NCBI GenBank assembly: GCA_963772165.1 | Contig: CAVYWA010000016.1 | Span: 122,855 to 186,854, forward strand | Reading direction: 5' to 3' | Length of the DNA stretch: 64,000 nt | Source of the DNA: JAGVPT01 sp963772165 | Lineage (GTDB): Bacteria; Bacteroidota; Ignavibacteria; UBA10030; UBA8401 | Part shown: in pieces, positions 63,212 through 64,000 of the stretch | Layout: the number at the start of each line of letters is the position of its first letter | Position numbering within the stretch: position 1 is the first letter of the stretch | The notes under the pieces: model-generated | The model's input: only the letters and a program-made list of their open reading frames with translations | Told to the model about the DNA's origin: nothing | The model's database searches: none | Made by a program: the position numbers and the translations under genes

Positions 63212-63486
63212 AGCTTGCCGTTCATCTCGTTCGCAAACTCTCCCGCTGCCGCGGAACAGGCTGTTTGGGAACGCGTCAGCATTGAAGCTGAGCTTCTCGG
63301 TGTTGTGTTCCCAACGGGACGTTGGGAACAAGGTGAACCTCGATAAGGCTTGCAGTGTGGCGTTCGTTTATTCACCTCGTTCGCAAACTCTCCCGCTGCC
63401 GCGGGACAGGCTGTTTGGGAACGCGTCATTGAAGCTGAGCTTCTCGGTGTTGTGTTCCCAACGGGACGTTGGGAACAAAGTGAAAC
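63203..63486. repeat. Tandem direct repeat, two units of about 135-145 bp, each with nested hairpins
   Basis: Unit 1 starts at CCTCGATAA 63203 and unit 2 at CCTCGATAA 63338, a period of 135 bp. Both contain cgttcgcaaactctcccgct, gctgtttgggaacgcgtc, the palindrome gaagctgagcttc, and a perfect 11-bp hairpin tgttcccaacg-gga-cgttgggaaca (63306-63330 and 63453-63477). Unit 1 supplies the stop codon of the preceding gene. Small indels separate the units. Confidence 0.88.
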
Positions 63487-63633
63487 TTTGTTCCTCCTTT
63501 CTTGTACACCAAATCGGCATCACTCACCCAGGGGAAAAATGTCGAGAGTAAAAATATAACTTGACATTGGCCGCATTTTCTTAGATATTCGCAGAGTTCT
63601 AATCTTCTTCGGGGACAATCAGGGAGCCTTGCC

Positions 63634-63875
63634 ATGCGAAAACTTTCCACAAAACGATTTCATTTCATTTGGGCAATTTTTTTACTCTCTCTTTCGATTT
63701 CGGCGTTTTCATTTGCCCAGGTTGTCATTAGGGACACGATAGATATAGGTCCCAAACAACTGCTCAATCCCCAGAATACGTCTTCAGTGGATTTAGTTAT
63801 CGAAATCCCCTGGCTTGGTGGCCTTCCTACTGGGGTTCACCTAGAGGTATTAGATCCTGATCTGCCCCCGGTTTA
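63634..63875 (+). pseudogene. N-terminal part of a secreted protein gene interrupted by an IS element
   Basis: ATG 63634 starts a signal peptide (FIWAIFLLSLSISAFSFAQ) and about 50 residues of mature sequence rich in hydrophobic and proline residues (EIPWLGGLPTGVHLEVLDPDLPP). From about 63876 the DNA changes to IS sequence, and the apparent frame runs on to a stop at 63963 inside the element. The full product cannot be identified. A TTGACA at 63561-63566 may be its -35 element. The rest of the gene should lie beyond the IS, outside the window. Confidence 0.65.
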
Positions 63876-64000
63876 TGTGCCAGTGCGTAGTTTAGTTTTT
63901 CTCTTCAGGCACTGGCAAGCTGAAGGGGGTAGAATGTCTCCGGTGCCGGTGGTCTGTAGTTGAGTGAACTGTGTGGCCTAACCCTGTTGTAGTAGTTCCT
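63876..64000 (-). mobile_element. IS3-type insertion sequence, terminal part
   Basis: The element begins near TGTGCCAGTGCGTAG (63876-63890), consistent with the 5'-TG ends of IS3-family elements, and extends beyond the window. It contains the transposase C-terminus on the minus strand. The far end and target duplication are not in the window, so the exact boundary is approximate. Confidence 0.65.
63905..64000 (-). CDS. IS3-family transposase (OrfB), C-terminal fragment
   Basis: On the minus strand an open frame enters from the window edge and ends with TGA at 63907-63905. It reads RNYYNRVRPHSSLNYRPPAP followed by ETFYPLQLASA. YNxxRPHSSLxYRPPAPE is the well-known C-terminal signature of IS3-family DDE transposases. 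The catalytic residues lie beyond the window. The frame is too short to appear in a length-filtered gene list. Confidence 0.8.
   Translation of the reverse strand, partial: RNYYNRVRPHSSLNYRPPAPETFYPLQLASA

Noticed and set aside
1..64000. tRNA, rRNA, CRISPR arrays, riboswitches
   Set aside because: No tRNA-like T-loop/CCA patterns, no rRNA blocks and no evenly spaced 25-40 bp repeats were seen; the tandem repeat at 63203 has only two units and no spacers.

Overview
The window is about 50% GC, densely coded and protein-only; I see no rRNA, tRNA or CRISPR array. It looks like a free-living member of the Bacteroidota/Chlorobi/Ignavibacteria group. The evidence is a secreted NHL-repeat protein ending in a classic type IX secretion (T9SS) sorting domain (YPNPFNPSTKISF, LGQEVATL, GIYYYQL), a GWxTD-type lipoprotein, several outer-membrane and lipoprotein genes, and short-word intergenic repeats of the kind common in that group. 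This placement is inference, since no marker gene such as 16S is present.

Layout. 1-7190: a transposase remnant, then a PhoB/PhoR-like two-component pair, a CHAD-domain protein, a SixA-type phosphatase, two tandem thymidylate-kinase-like proteins and an exopolyphosphatase (Ppx/GppA). 7674-8592: a cation diffusion facilitator. 8658-17479 (minus strand): DoxX, a PNPOx-like flavoprotein, a molybdopterin-binding-fold protein, MsrB, a tripartite RND efflux operon (OMF, RND, MFP) and a small membrane protein. 17723-24386: a TPR protein, then a phosphate regulon (porin, pstS, pstC, pstA, pstB, phoU) preceded by a three-unit, 11-bp-spaced Pho-box-like array. 24522-34200: membrane ferredoxin, a membrane gluzincin metallopeptidase overlapping a GWxTD lipoprotein, a family 9 glycosyltransferase, RecD2 and the T9SS protein. 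34412-40858: HIT protein, M28 peptidase, an orphan adenine methyltransferase and a catalytic/non-catalytic M16 peptidase pair. 41061-44387: a MarR regulator, nitroreductase, DoxX, CatE-like dioxygenase and YceI, which resemble the Bacillus mhq/cat quinone-detoxification regulons. 44821-51042: NtrB/NtrC-like pair, D-lactate-type dehydrogenase and a second PhoR/PhoP-like pair. 51265-56042: secreted carbohydrate-binding-like protein, small proteins, and an ECF sigma, anti-sigma (HEAT) and DUF4097 module. 56800-63211: DUF6483-like protein, dienelactone hydrolase, ilvD, an RsbRD_N-like protein and a large Cys-rich protein of unknown function. The window ends with a tandem 135-bp repeat and a secreted-protein gene cut by an IS3-type element whose transposase C-terminus runs off the right edge.

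How the genes work together. The left third is organised around phosphate: sensing (PhoBR-like), uptake (porin, Pst, PhoU) and probably polyphosphate handling (CHAD, Ppx). A weaker Pho-box-like sequence lies before the CHAD gene. The MarR cluster has the same 12-bp palindrome at the regulator promoter and before the nitroreductase, so autoregulation plus control of the downstream genes is likely.

Quality warning. Seven otherwise normal genes are split by frame breaks at eight sites: response regulator, CHAD, ppx twice, CDF, TPR, pstC and one histidine kinase. All eight need removal of one base (+1), nearly all at 2-5 nt homopolymers. I read these mainly as single-base insertion errors in the assembly rather than true pseudogenes, and annotate each as one gene.
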